Assembly (NCBI GenBank): GCA_025200525.1 | Contig: CM045761.1 | Location: 82,985,551-83,049,550 of the forward strand | Source of the DNA: Camellia lanceoleosa | Taxonomy: Eukaryota; Streptophyta; Magnoliopsida; Ericales; Theaceae | Length of the DNA: 64,000 bases | Direction: 5' to 3' | Shown: piece by piece, positions 47,791 to 59,137 of the stretch | Numbering within the stretch: the stretch's first letter is position 1 | Layout of the letters: each line of letters starts with the position of its first letter | Translations under genes and position numbers: made by a program | Notes under the pieces: model-generated | Database searches by the model: none | What the model saw: only the letters and a program-made list of their open reading frames with translations | Told to the model about the DNA's origin: nothing

Positions 47791-48837
47791 TAAATTGGCT
47801 AAAAGTTGCCTAGGATTAGGCCTATTAACCCCCTCTAGTCACAAACTATTCCATCACCGCTATTTCAAACTACCTTGTAATTTATATCCTACGAGTAGTT
47901 AGGAGATTACAGATCCTACTATTTGTGAACTAGCTCATTTCATTGATCCTGAAATGAGAGAGAAGAAATCTAGAATATAATTTTTCATGCAAATGTGTTG
48001 GAGCATCTAGAAAGAGAATGACAGGATGTTTATCAGATTGCTATTAGAATGAAACCTATGATACAATTTATAACGGAGAAGATTTAAGTTCGGGAAAAAT
48101 TTAGCAATAATGACTGCGTTAACTTTAAGAAACTAGGATTTTATCCCATAAGCTCCTTGTTTACATTTTAGTTAATATCTATGCAGCAGATGTTTAAAAT
48201 AATGCAACCATTACCTCTCAGAATGTAAGCTATCAAAGTGAGAGAGGAAGGGGGATGCATCATCTACAGTAAAATATATCAATGTTTCAGTACCTTTTTC
48301 TGCACCAGCTCTAATTACATTAATGTTTGCAGTTCCATTGATCTTATACATATATGAGTTGGAGCCAAAACCACCGACACGAGATCTGCAAAAGCTCACC
48401 TAGAATTAGAAGAAATAATCTACATCTTCATCAAAAACAACCAAAAAATAATAACTGAATAAAAAAAGGCAATCACTATAACTTTTCTCTCCATGCAGTA
48501 CAGCTTGGCATAAACAACAGAATAAAACAAAATGCTTAGCATGAAACATTGATTCATATTTCCTTAAAAAAAATGAATGTCTGCATGAAATGAAAGAATG
48601 TCTGCATGAACAATGAAAACAATTTTCCTTTCGGGAAAAGGGAATTTAGAGAACTCTACATTGAACAAGTCAGAACCCATTGGAACTCCCCATTAGTGCT
48701 TACTATTTCATTCATTTATTCCCTCTGTCCTCCTCTCTTTAGTCTTCCACTTATCCCACTTCATGAACAAGTTCCAATTCGAAATATTGACCTGAAAGAG
48801 TATGTCCTTCAAAATCCTTAATAGTGAGATATAATGT

Positions 48838-49338
48838 GAGGCACCGACACTTCAAAACAAGTGTCATATCCGTGTCAGACAAACAGACATTTTGAGGACA
48901 CGTGGACACTTCGGGAACATGTATAGGACACACCGCATAGTATGTTCCCTTATTTAATTAATTTTTTTTCAGGAGACACGCCGAGGCCACTTTGGGGACA
49001 CTAAGGATATTTCAAATTGTCTTTTCACCCATTTTATTTAATATTTTTGATGAATATTAAATGTTTATTATTTTTTTCTTATATTTAAATACTTAATAAA
49101 TTATTCATAAAAAAAGATATAAACTGTAAGTGTTAATTGAAAAGTGCTTTTTAAAAAAAAAAAAAAAATAGAATTAGAGTTAATTTTTGTTAATAATGAT
49201 TATTATTTGTGGATGTAATATTAATCTAGAAAAATATATGAAAACATATTTTATTGTCGTGTCCCCGCCGTATCCATGTCTCCATTTTTTTGAAATCATC
49301 GAATCCCGTATTCGCATCCGTATATGTGTTTGTGCTTC
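48838..49338. mobile_element. Possible non-autonomous DNA transposon, GCACCGACAC ends
   Basis: The left end GAGGCACCGACAC and the inverted right end GAAGCACAAACAC match at about 10 of 13 positions. Flanks TATAATGT and TATAACTG are similar, so an 8-bp target duplication is possible. GTGTCC/GGACAC motifs recur inside. Borders tentative. Confidence 0.4.
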
Positions 49339-49482
49339 TTATAACTGTATGGTTTGCGTAGAAGATGCATAATGGCGACTGAAATAAGAGATTGATTTTA
49401 TTATTAACAAAAATATTCCCACGTTTTAGTTTGATTCATACATCAAGTAAAAAAGAAAGATTACTATGGGTTGTCTGTCTGC

Positions 49483-50398
49483 GTCAGGATCCTCTAAAGT
49501 GAGAAGCCTAGAGTGATCTCCTAGAGTTACTAATCCAATGGCTGAAATTAAAACCAATCAAAACGACGTCGTTTTGGTTAGTAAGTTGAAAAAAAAAAAA
49601 AATCATTTCAAATTCCCTCCATATATACACAGGTATAGCAGAAGAAGGGAAAGGAAAACAGAGTGCGAGAAAGAGATGAAGAGAGAGAGGCCGCTCCTCA
49701 TTCCAGATCCTTGTTAACTTGCTTGTCTGTGTAAGCTTTATGTTTTTCTATTCAATGCTTCATTTAGTTAGTTGGTTGCCTGTTATATACTCTCATTTTA
49801 TGTATTTTTATGAAAGCCATGCTGTGGAAAAGTTATGATTTTTTTTTTAATGTTAATGATAATACACAGTGCATGATTTTTTTGAAATATATTTTTGGGG
49901 TTTTGAATTTGTTTTGTTTTTGAACTTTAGCTTAGCTTATATACACAGTTATATGCACAGTTATCAGTCAATTGCATATATACACAGATATACACAGTCA
50001 CATGTAGCTTAATATATCAGTCAATTCAAATTGTTTTTGAACCTTAGCTTAGCTTAACTGTGTATATTTTGGGAGATTGTTTTCTATTTTGTGAATTTGT
50101 AAATTGCATATAACCGTAAGACCAAAATAATGTAACAGTTATATGGAGGCAGGACGACGGGGCCACTGGAAGGCAGAGAGGAGCGGCCTCTCTCTCTCTC
50201 TCTCTCTCACACTCTGTTTTCTTTTTCTTCATTCCACCTTCTGCTATACCTGCGTATACAGAGGGAATTTGAAATAATTAAATTTTTTTTTTCAACTTAC
50301 TAACCAAAACGACGTCGTTTTGGTTAGTTTTAATTTCAGCCGTTGGATTGGTAACTTTAGGAGATCACTCTAAGCTTTTCAATTTAGAGGATCCTGAC
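49483..50398. mobile_element. Inverted-repeat (fold-back/MULE-like) element with ~200-bp arms
   Basis: Begins GTCAGGATCCTCTAAA and ends TTTAGAGGATCCTGAC. Arms 49483-49705 and 50170-50398 are inverted copies including AACGACGTCGTTTTGGTTAG, a poly-A run, GAGGGAATTTGAAAT and GAGAGAGAGGCCGCTCCTC. Flanks TCTGTCTGC and GCTGTCTAA agree at 6 of 9. The core (49706-50170) has ATATACACAG repeats and no ORF. Long TIRs suggest MULE-like or fold-back class. Confidence 0.82.
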
Positions 50399-50636
50399 GC
50401 TGTCTAATGAATCAAGGGAGACCCAAACTTGTCTAATGAATCAAAATAATTGAAATCAATCTATCATTTTCATAAAAATATAATATCAAACCAATATCAA
50501 ATAAATAAATAATAACAAAATGAACATAAATCAAAGAAAGTGAGTTTTGCACTCACAATTATTTTTTGAAGATAAAAGAAATACTTGAAAAATTAATAAA
50601 ATCACCAAAATAAAACCCTAACCCTTTCTTTCTCCC

Positions 50637-50640
<4 letters not shown>

Positions 50641-50672
<32 letters not shown>
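50641..50672 (+). repeat. (CT)n microsatellite
   Basis: An uninterrupted CT-dinucleotide run within a pyrimidine-rich stretch (50620-50725). No feature depends on it. Confidence 0.85.
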
Positions 50673-50673
<1 letters not shown>

Positions 50674-50747
50674 TTTCTCAGCCGCACACAGAGCCCTCTC
50701 GTTCTTCTTCTTTTTTTTTTTTTTTTTTTAATTTTATTTATTTAGGA

Positions 50748-53700
50748 ACAATTACCAGTAAATTCCAAATTGGGGAATGTTGATCCATTTAGTCCTGTGT
50801 TTTTTCTTATGAACCATTTGATCCTATTCAATTGGCAAGGAATATTTTCCTTTGATTTAGCATGTGTGGAGTTTACATATTTACCCTTTAGTGGGATTTG
50901 GTGTGATTATTTTTGCTAATGTGTGTGTAATGATGTAGAGGGTAATGTTTTACATTTCCATTTGTGTGTGTATTTTTTGCAGAGTGATCTATAGTGGGTT
51001 GATTTGCAGTTGCTGATGTTGTTTTTCTTATACGTGGTAACCATTTTTTTGGATGGTGTTTACTGTAAGGTGTTAATTGGATCGCGTTTATTGTACAATT
51101 GTTTTTTTTTTTTTTTACCCCTGTCCACAGTATGTGTTTGGTGTATTTTTGTCAGACTGCCCAACATTCATCAGAAATTATAAGTGAACAACACAATTTC
51201 GGTATGGGGAATAACATGAACAACCATTCGTGGAATGTAAATAACGTTTCAATAATACGACGTAACACTTTTGCATGATGATCGGTTTCTAACATCCGGA
51301 TCATTCCCCGCTTGGACGTAGTTTGGTAATTAACAAGTGTGGTGTGCAATTTAACATTTTCCAGTCAATGAAATCCACGCAATGTCCACAAAACAGTGTT
51401 TATGACAGTGTTAACAAAACAACATTATGTATTAACCACCAAAAAATATGAACCGCCAAAATTATGCATCACTAAACTAACGTCACATTTCATAAAAACC
51501 ACCAAACATTTTTAGTATCAAGCATCAAAAAATGTATCACAAAAACATACATAACATTAAGTACTAACATTGCTTGTCACTCAAACTCACTTCGTCCAGA
51601 TAGAACAAAAAAAAATGAATTATGTAGATGCTTTTGGGGGAGAGGGTGTTAGAGGTGCATCATAGCAGCCTAGATCGTAGCCCTCTCATCAGTTCCTTTA
51701 TGAATGTTTTCACCATTGTTGCTCAGTAAACAGCGGGGGTCAGTCCATCCATTGTGGTGTCAATATCGACCATGTGCACATACTACTGCGTGATGAAGTA
51801 TACCAGCATAATGCCTGTTTTTTAGACTTAAAAAGGTATTTTTGCCTGTTTTTTAACTGCCAACCTTGTCGACGTGGATGCCTTCATATCAGATCGCGTG
51901 TCCTAACAGCAGACACTTTGTAGGGGATTCGCTGCAGAGCGTTACGTGAAACAAATATTATGAAATGTTCATTAGATTGGAACGACATAATGTCGTCACA
52001 AAAACAGAGTGAACATTAACGAAAATAAACATGATAACAGTTATTTCAAATCAATTGGAATGAAATGGACAATGCATAATCAATTAATGTCACACCAATA
52101 AAGGAAAAAAAGCAACAAACTGACACAAATGGCAACAAGCTTCACGGTGTGATGTAACAAAATACTAACATGTTAGCTAGTGTTTTCCATCGGACGGGTC
52201 GACCAAAATCATGTAACACCCTAATTGTTTTTTTATGTTTACCATTTAACTTGGCACTTATGACCAACATTTTAATGAACACAATGCCACGATCACAATT
52301 TGTCACTGCCACATTACGTAATACAAGAGCGATACGTTTAAATCACTATTCGTGAATGAGACACTTTAACACACACTCACAACAAGCATTCATGTTACCC
52401 ATATGGCTAATCGATTCATATCCCTGATGTCAAAAATTTAATGCAAAAAAGCAAAGCATCTGCTTACGTCACTTGTTTTAGAAAACATGGGGTCATGACA
52501 ACTATAAGTCCAATCATCCATTTCCGGGTATCTAACGAATCATAATTTCGCAACTTTTGTCACATATATATTGAGCGTTACAATCAAAAACAGGTAAAAA
52601 TAAAATAAATGATGCAAGTTTGTCACGTTAAAAGCAAACTAAAATAAATACACCAAAATGGAGGATCAAAAATTTACATGCCCAAGCCCGTTGAATAAAA
52701 GATGTATCTGTGACAATTTATGATAATGTAACACAACACATTGTCAATCGCAAGTGAGGTATTAAAATATCAACCCCTTTCAACCAATATTCACATATGT
52801 AAAGGTATAACGCACACGCAGAACCATCATTGTGACGTATAATCAGTGCCCCCTGTGGAAAATCAATGTTGGCCTCAACCACCAAATGTCATTTCTTGAT
52901 GTAAAAAACAAGGGATGTCTGCCCCTAAAAACAAGGCTTTTGTCCCATTATACATTCTTCTAAACACACCAACATTGAAACCCATTAACCAACACTACCT
53001 ACACAACCAATCCCAATAACATCACTAACCAACTACTAACATTCAAAATATCTATGTGTCTTGCATACATAATGTTCACTTACATACAATTTCCAAAATC
53101 TAACAGCAGACTGTGAAATCAATGTCAACACCAACAACCACAGGTCAATTACTAATGTAAAAAAATAGGACATTCCCAAACCAAACAGTGCATGTGTTCT
53201 AATATTCCAAACACCAACACACCGGACCAATTATTGATACAATGTCATACTTTTGTTGAAATGTGCAAAATTATCCATATCCGACAATGCAATGTAAACC
53301 ATAAAAGAAACCCGTAATACCCCCAAAACCAACACCGAAATCTGAGCACAAAATACCCAAAACCATAAACATTTGATTACCACACAAAAAATTGGCGGGT
53401 CTAACATTACGCACCTTTGCGTTCCATTGTCATTGCAGACAAATCAGTAAATGCCGGTGTTGTCGTACACCACCGAAAACACTGCCAATGGTTGTGTACC
53501 CTATCTAGAAAAGACGAAGTGACAATCTCGCCGACGTATAGTAGACTGTGGACGATGGGTTGGGGAACAAACGGTGGCCGTCGAGATGTGGATTACTCCA
53601 ATTAGGGTTTCAATATGACAGCGTGGATGTGGAATTTGGGGAAAACCCTAGTCCCGAATTCACTCAACACATCCATGGTTTTATAACACTAAGAGCATCT

Positions 53701-53909
53701 CTAAGGATAGTTAAACAAGGCTTGTTAGACATTTAGTCAATGTAAGTCTAATTTTGAGTTCTAATAGGCTAGCTATTGAGCTAGCTACTTTACCATCCTA
53801 TTTTTTTGGTGGCTACAATTGAAGAGCCCTAGAGGCTCTCCAAACAATTATGTATGTATATATTTTAGATTTTTGTATATTTATGTCTTGGATTTGGGAT
53901 TTTATGTAT

Positions 53910-53942
<33 letters not shown>

Positions 53943-54555
53943 AGCAATTTTATGTGTTCTTTCAATTATGTTTGATGAATTACGGAATAACTTATTTTGT
54001 ATTTTGTATCTTTTTTTTCTCCTCATTCTACAGGTTTTGTATGTTTGTATGGGCAAATTTATTATTGTAAATTTATATTAGTAAAATATCAACAATTAGT
54101 ATTTTTTTATTTTAAAAATTAATTAAGTTAGTTTAAATGATTAGTTAAAATAAAGAGTGTGGTTAGAGAACACAATAGCTAAAGTAATTAGGTAAAATAA
54201 AGAGTGTACTTTTTTTGTACTTTAGCTAGTGAAAAGTAGAGAGTGTGGTTGGAGTTACTCTAACATAGAAACGGTGTAATGTGAGAATGTTGAATTCTAA
54301 CGTTTTCTTACAAATACCAAAAGATTCTTTCCAAAACGAGGGCAAACTAAAAAAAACCCTATAGTGCTGTCCATGTCCACATTTGTAATTTCACCATTAC
54401 CTAAAATCCACATTTGCCCCTGCTGTGAACGCCAAACAGGCGTGTGGATGAGGACAAAAATGCCATTATCTTTGTTCAAGGACTTTTCGGTTCACAAGAA
54501 AAGATGCGGGATTAATTGGTGACAAGTTCACAACTTGGGATTTATTAGTGCTTCA
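50748..54555. mobile_element. Candidate MULE-like element with ~65-bp imperfect TIRs
   Basis: The left sequence 50755-50820 (CAGTAAATTCCAAATTGGGG...TTTTTCTTATGAACC) aligns with the reverse complement of 54487-54552 (CACTAATAAATCCCAAGTTG...TTTTCTTGTGAACC). 'Fixed-length number of bases then AGTCCC/AATCCC' ends are usual for plant MULEs. The interior, about 3.7 kb, shows no long ORF. On the minus strand, short stretches such as CYMILVDPSDGKH and YVHMVDIDTTMDGL hint at a decayed protein, but I cannot assign it. No TSD established. Confidence 0.4.
53692..54263. mobile_element. MITE with AGAGCATCTCTAA-type ends
   Basis: The left end AGAGCATCTCTAAGG and the inverted right end AGAGTAACTCCAACC resemble the widespread plant MITE termini 'GAGCATCTCCAA'. 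Inside, a unit with GTAAAATAAAGAGTGT is duplicated (54147-54200), and a (GT)n run is at 53919-53942. TSD unclear. Short ORFs here are not genes. Confidence 0.5.
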
Positions 54556-54599
54556 CCCTTTTTTTTAAGTGGCAGAACTCTTATGATAACTTAATTAAT

Positions 54600-54906
54600 G
54601 ATTATATTATATTTTATTATATAAATACAACATATATAATATGTTATATAAGATTTATAGATATAACATCTTTTATATATATAAAAATATATATAAATAT
54701 TCAGATAAATTATATATAATTAAATATCACATTAAATTCTCATGTATCCACGCAATTAATAAAGCTAAAAAAAAAACTAAAGTAGTAGTAATAATAATAA
54801 TAATAAATAAATAAATAAATAAATAATGACTTATGAAAAATTAGAGTCACTACGTAATATAAGCCTATGAACTCATATTTCTACCACTTTTGTGCTCATA
54901 ATGCAT

Positions 54907-54949
<43 letters not shown>

Positions 54950-54950
54950 A
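54600..54950. repeat. AT-rich tract with (TAA)n, (TAAA)n and (GA)n microsatellites
   Basis: TATATA-rich sequence (54600-54720), then (TAG/TAA)n-(TAAA)n at 54784-54826 and (GA)n at 54908-54946. No gene visible. Confidence 0.85.
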
Positions 54951-55262
54951 TTGAGAGGATTTGAGAGGAATTGAAGGATTAAGCTAATCAACTCTCAAAT
55001 TCAAGCTTTTAGTATGATATTTAACAAGGTTGTTTGTTTTGATTTTGGTTGTTTTTGGCAAGAAAGTTCATGCACGCAGTTCAGTATGGCTGTTATAGAG
55101 AAGGAACTGCTAGTTTGAAGGTTATTTCACATGCTTCCAACACAACCTTTCTTTCTCTTAGGCTTTTATCATTTCTAAATCTTTGAATGGATTCTGTGAG
55201 TCTCCATCCTTCACCGTCGTGTCTTCCCAAAGCAAACACAAAGAGATGGATTGGATGAAACT

Positions 55263-55502
55263 GTAAATCTCCATTTTTTTTTTTCCATTTCATTTATTGT
55301 TTTTTTTGTTTTTTTTAATTGCTGGGTTTTGATTGTTGTGAAATAGTAAATCTCTAAATTTTTTTCTTCCATTTAATTTATTAGTTTTTTAATTGTTGGG
55401 TTTTGATTGTTGTGAAATAGTAAATCTCCAATTTGTTTTCTTCCATTTAATTTATTATTTTTTTGCTTTTTTAAATTCTTGGGTTTTGATTGTTGTGAAA
55501 TA
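55263..55502 (+). repeat. Triplicated intron-end repeat upstream of the E2 exon
   Basis: Three T-rich units (83, 74 and 83 bp) start GTAAATCTC at 55263, 55346 and 55420, and each ends GGGTTTTGATTGTTGTGAAATAG. The third AAATAG is the splice acceptor in front of the E2 exon. Each unit thus begins with a donor-like GTAAAT and ends with an acceptor-like AG. Confidence 0.82.
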
Positions 55503-55503
55503 G

Positions 55504-55583
55504 GATGATGAGTGACTATAAGGTGGAGACGATCAATGATGGTATGCAAGAGTTCTATGTGGATTTTCATGGATCCAAAGACA
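55504..55583 (+). pseudogene. Ubiquitin-conjugating enzyme E2 exon fragment
   Basis: An 80-nt exon between AAATAG and GTAAGT, reading [20 protein letters not shown] then FHGSKD. This is the early beta-strand region of plant UBC4/5/6-type E2s, which transfer ubiquitin from E1 to substrates. The usual neighbours (the PSKRREMDLMKL start, then YQGGVWK and the HPN/active-site Cys region) are absent within the window, so it is a single captured or left-over exon. No stop inside it. Identification is from the motif only. Confidence 0.75.
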
Positions 55584-55853
55584 GTAAGTCATCTATACCC
55601 ATCTTCGATTTTTTTTTTTAATTTTTAATTTTATATTTTAATAGGTGGTTAATGGCTGCTATAATTTTTATTTTTATTTTTAACAGGTGGTTAATGGAAT
55701 CATTAAGAATGATCAATTGTCGCTGCAATGATAACAACAGGTTAATGTATTTCACTGCTTTGCTAACCCATCAGTGTGTGAAAAGCTTGCTATGCTGATC
55801 AAAATTTGATCATGAATATTCTTCTACAGTTTATTAGTTATTATAATTTTTTT

Positions 55854-56027
55854 CAAATCTAAAATTTTGTACACTTACTGTAATGGTAATTCTGTTGCAA
55901 TCACACATATAAATAAATAACAACAAGTTAATGTTTTTTTCAAATCTAAAATTTTGTACACTTACTGTAATGGTAATTCTTCTGCAATCACACATATAAA
56001 TAAATAACAACAGGTTAATGTATCTCT
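55854..56027 (+). repeat. Two-copy 87-bp tandem repeat
   Basis: CAAATCTAAAATTTTGTACA... starts at 55854 and again at 55941, nearly identical, each ending in AACAACARGTTAATG. The same ending also occurs once at 55733-55747. It lies between the E2 exon and the beta-galactosidase exons. Confidence 0.88.
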
Positions 56028-56052
56028 CTCTCTTATTTGCTGTGGGTTTTAG

Positions 56053-56547
56053 TATAATTTTGAAGGAAGATGTGACTTGGTTTGATTCATAAAGATGGTT
56101 CAGAAAGCAGGGCTATATGTTCTTCTTCGCATTGGGCCTTATGTTTGTGCAAAGTGGAATTTTGGGTAGTCACATTTTTGGTTATGTATTTTAAAGTTTT
56201 AATCTATATATATTTGATGAGTTTTTGAGATTCAAGTTTTTTGAGAATGGATTTTTGAGATTCAAGTTTTTTTTTTTTTTTAAATGTTGATTTTGTTTTG
56301 CTTTGGTGTTTTTAGGGGTTCTCCTGTTTGGTTAAAGTATGTTCTAGGCATTAGCTTCAGAATAGATAATGAACCTTTCAAGGTCTTTCTCTCGCTCTCA
56401 AATTTTTTAAAATTAAGCCATTACCATAATAGATAATTATTGATGTTGCAAACAGAGATGCAAAGGTTCACCCAAAAAATTGTCCAAATGATGAAGGATG
56501 AGAAGTTGTTTGAGTCTCAAGGTGGTGGTCCTATCATCATCTCCCAG
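56053..56547 (+). pseudogene. Beta-galactosidase (GH35) fragment, four exon pieces
   Basis: Exonic pieces: 56053-56165 (YNFEGRCDLV, stop, FIKMVQKAGLYVLLRIGPYV then CAKWNFG), 56316-56382 ([22 protein letters not shown]) and 56456/56458-56547 (MQRFTQKIVQMMKDEKLFES...PIIISQ), with GT-AG introns; the first piece is best read as two joined parts around the stop. This is the N-terminal TIM-barrel part of plant GH35 beta-galactosidases, cell-wall enzymes removing terminal beta-galactose. A TGA at 56083-56085 sits where Arg is usual. The catalytic Glu region expected next (IENEYG) is absent: after the donor at 56548 the sequence runs into the tandem array. Signal peptide and early exons are also missing. 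Dead fragment. Confidence 0.82.
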
Positions 56548-56692
56548 GTGTGGCTTTTTGTGTTTCTTTGCCTCTTTATATTTGTTGTGTTATGGTGATT
56601 TTTCCATAAATAAAAGGGAAAACAAAGAGAGAAAGATATCACCTTAGAATATATTTTTGTTAAATGTAAGGTTTAACTAGGGGAATGCGACG

Positions 56693-56760
<68 letters not shown>

Positions 56761-56825
56761 TTACTAGTGAAGGAAATGAAGTTGAAATAGAAATGTCAAA
56801 ACTTTCCACATTGATACCCCAACTT

Positions 56826-56868
<43 letters not shown>
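56693..56868 (+). repeat. (GA)n / (GT)n microsatellites, unit 1
   Basis: (GA)n at 56693-56760 and 56827-56868, followed by (GT)n to 56890. Equivalent (GA)n tracts lie in unit 2 (58457-58494, 58560-58602), unit 3 (61467-61484, 61546-61588) and unit 4 (62637-62654). They generate spurious Arg/Glu ORFs. Confidence 0.92.
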
Positions 56869-56871
<3 letters not shown>

Positions 56872-57116
56872 TGTGTGTGTGTGTGTGTGTTACTAGTGAA
56901 GGAAATGAAATTGCAATGGAAATGTCAAAACTTTCCACATTGATACCCCAACTTTATGTGGAAAAAATGAACCTACCTTTCAGGATAAAAGCCAAGAATA
57001 TTGAAAAAATGAACCTACCTTTCAGGATAAAAGCCAAGAAACTTTTCCTCTCTCCCTCTCTAAAGTTGTGTAACCATCTCTACATCTGTGCCTTTTTCGC
57101 AAGAAACAAACAAACA

Positions 57117-57424
57117 ATGGATCAGAAAATTCTTTTTTCTCAACAACCACCATAATCCATCTTCAAAAAATCCTCAAAATTTTCTTAGTCGTTTCACAAA
57201 CTTCTTCAATGCATTTTCGGCCCCAAACAAGCGAAAATAGGATCGCAACACCCATTTTCTACTATTTTCGACGGGTCAGGCCCGCTTATTCCGAAAGTAT
57301 TGGAGAGTGGCAGCGGCGGCGGGATTTTGCTAGAGTTACGTCGATGGCAGTGACAGCGGTGACAAGAAAGTCAGCCTCTGAGCGGTTCACTGCCACCACT
57401 TCTATCAGTATTTCATGTGCTTAA
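57117..57424 (+). pseudogene. Small array ORF, unit 1 copy (broken)
   Basis: Aligns with the 101-aa ORF of unit 2. The ATG is present but an in-frame TAA follows after 12 codons (at about 57153), with further frameshifts downstream. The C-terminal SASERFTATT-like end is still recognisable in another frame. Confidence 0.7.
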
Positions 57425-58452
57425 AAGACCTAAAAAAAAAAAACTTTACATTATTGTGTGTTCATATAGTGTGTTTCCAATTATGTCTGTTTTTAGAATG
57501 TTGTTAATTATTATTTAATGAGTTTTAGTTTATTATAATGGTTTTGAACTTTGGTTTGTGATATGTGATTTTTTTTTTTTTTTTTTTTTTTAACATTTGT
57601 GAATCTTGTTAATTATATGGGAAAAAAAATTTACAATAATTTTATACAAATTTTTACCAAAATGATACGGTAGCAACGTTATAATCATTAACAATCATTT
57701 TGGCAAATTATTTATTTTCAATTACTAGGCCCACAATGCAATTAATATTCATTTTTGGTAAATTAGAAATTATACAATGATTGCGATTCTTGATTTCAAG
57801 ATCACACATACCAAAATAAAAAATAAAAAATGAATCCTCATTTTAATATGAACCTGCAATAACTTGATGAAGTATGTATGGCATTTGTCAAGATTTGTAC
57901 CTGTATAGTCTTTTATTGTTTTGTTAAATAAGATTTGTAGCTTGAGTTAAGTAACTCCGACTTGTTTCTTGGATACTCAAAAAGCAAAAAAGAAAAGTCC
58001 TCAATCGGAATGAACAAATATAGACATTTATTTCATTTTGAAACTCGCTGTGATTTTTGATTAGTCAAGAGAATTTTCTAGTAACATTTTGGTGTGTCTT
58101 AAATACATTTATTTTTTTGCCTTCACCCAACTTCACCTCTCTATGCTTTAGCGTCAATTGTAACCATTTTGTATAGTATATTTATATTAATCATATTCTT
58201 TAAATTTTTATCGTTGTCACAGTATTATACTTATGAAATTTTGAAAGCTTACAATTATAGAATATGATTATTGCACATATTGGTAAATATGTGGCATAGA
58301 ATACGTGCATGGTGCGTGCAAGCTTACAATGCACGCATGATGCAGGTGGCATAAAATGGACACAAATTTTTGTCAAGAATAAAAGGGAAAACAAATAGAG
58401 AAAGATATCACCGTAGAATATATTTTTGTTAAATGTAAGGTTTAACTAGGGG

Positions 58453-58496
<44 letters not shown>

Positions 58497-58558
58497 ACTA
58501 GTGAAGGAAATGAAGTTGAAATAGAAATGTCAAAACTTTCAACATTGATACCCCAACT

Positions 58559-58605
<47 letters not shown>

Positions 58606-58831
58606 ACTAGTGAAGGAAATGAAATTGAAATGAAAATGTCAAAACATTCCACATTCATACCCCAACTTTATATGGAAAAAATGAACCTACCTTTCTGGAT
58701 AAAAGCCAAGAATATGGAAAAAATGAAACTACTTTTCGAGATAAAAGCCAAGGAACTCTTCATCTCTCCCTCTCTAAAGTTGTGTAACCATCTCTACATC
58801 TCTGTCCTTTTTCCCAAGAAACAAACAAACA

Positions 58832-59137
58832 ATGGATCAAAAGGTTCTTTTTTCTCAACGACCACCACAATCCATCTCCAAAAAATCCTCAAAATCTTCT
58901 CAGTCGTTTCACAAGCTTCTTCGATCCATTTTCGGCCGCAAACAACCGAAATCAGGATCGCAACACCCTTTTTCTACTGTTTTCGACGGGTCGGGCGCGC
59001 TTTCAACCATTCCAGAAGTGCAGGAGAGTGGTAGCGGCGGCGGGATTTCGCCAGAGTTGAAGTCGATGGCGGCGGCAGCAGTGATAAGAAAGTCAGCCTC
59101 TGAGCGGTTCACTGCCACCAGTTTTGTCTGTATTTAA
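58832..59137 (+). CDS. Small ORF (101 aa) of tandem unit 2, unknown function
   Basis: The only intact copy of the unit ORF. It starts MDQKVLFSQRPPQSISKKSS and is Ser/Lys-rich with FHKLLRSIFGRKQP, then a Gly/Ser-rich stretch and a C-terminal RKSASERFTATSFVCI. It has no predicted signal peptide or membrane segment and no family that I recognise. GC content is higher than the surrounding AT-rich unit, suggesting a captured host exon (perhaps a first exon whose donor is lost). A TCTCTCCCTCTC pyrimidine leader precedes it, like a plant 5' UTR. Expression unknown. Confidence 0.4.
   Translation: MDQKVLFSQRPPQSISKKSSKSSQSFHKLLRSIFGRKQPKSGSQHPFSTVFDGSGALSTIPEVQESGSGGGISPELKSMAAAAVIRKSASERFTATSFVCI

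Larger units (their letters stand above)
44291..48385 (-). pseudogene. NAD(P)-binding Rossmann/atypical SDR gene, 3' half (5' truncated)
   Basis: Five minus-strand exon pieces with proper GT-AG edges: 48294-48385 (GGFGSNSYMYKINGTANIN), 47215-47294 (GVKRFVYISAADFGVV...), 45063-45105 (QAAETELPTKFPYGG), 44417-44508 (GVILRLGFIHGTRRVGSMK) and 44291-44392 (KVAVRAATDPVLPPGI..., stop at 44291). This matches plant plastid/mitochondrial NAD(P)-binding Rossmann proteins of the atypical SDR type (Arabidopsis At5g10730/At5g15910-like, from memory). The YYGGK...AAE segment holds the SDR Y-x3-K-like motif. The nucleotide-binding N-terminal exons are not found upstream, and about 30 residues expected between LEM (44417) and KVAV (44392) are missing, with only ~24 nt between. 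I call it a pseudogene fragment; an expressed rearranged gene is not excluded. Confidence 0.75.

Noticed and set aside
55093..55293. 66-aa minus-strand ORF upstream of the E2 exon
   Set aside because: Readable but without a motif I recognise; overlaps T-rich repeats. Not enough to call a gene.
56660..56938. Ser/Leu-rich minus-strand ORF and the Arg/Glu plus-strand ORF at 56685-57155
   Set aside because: Both derive from (GA)n/(GT)n microsatellites.
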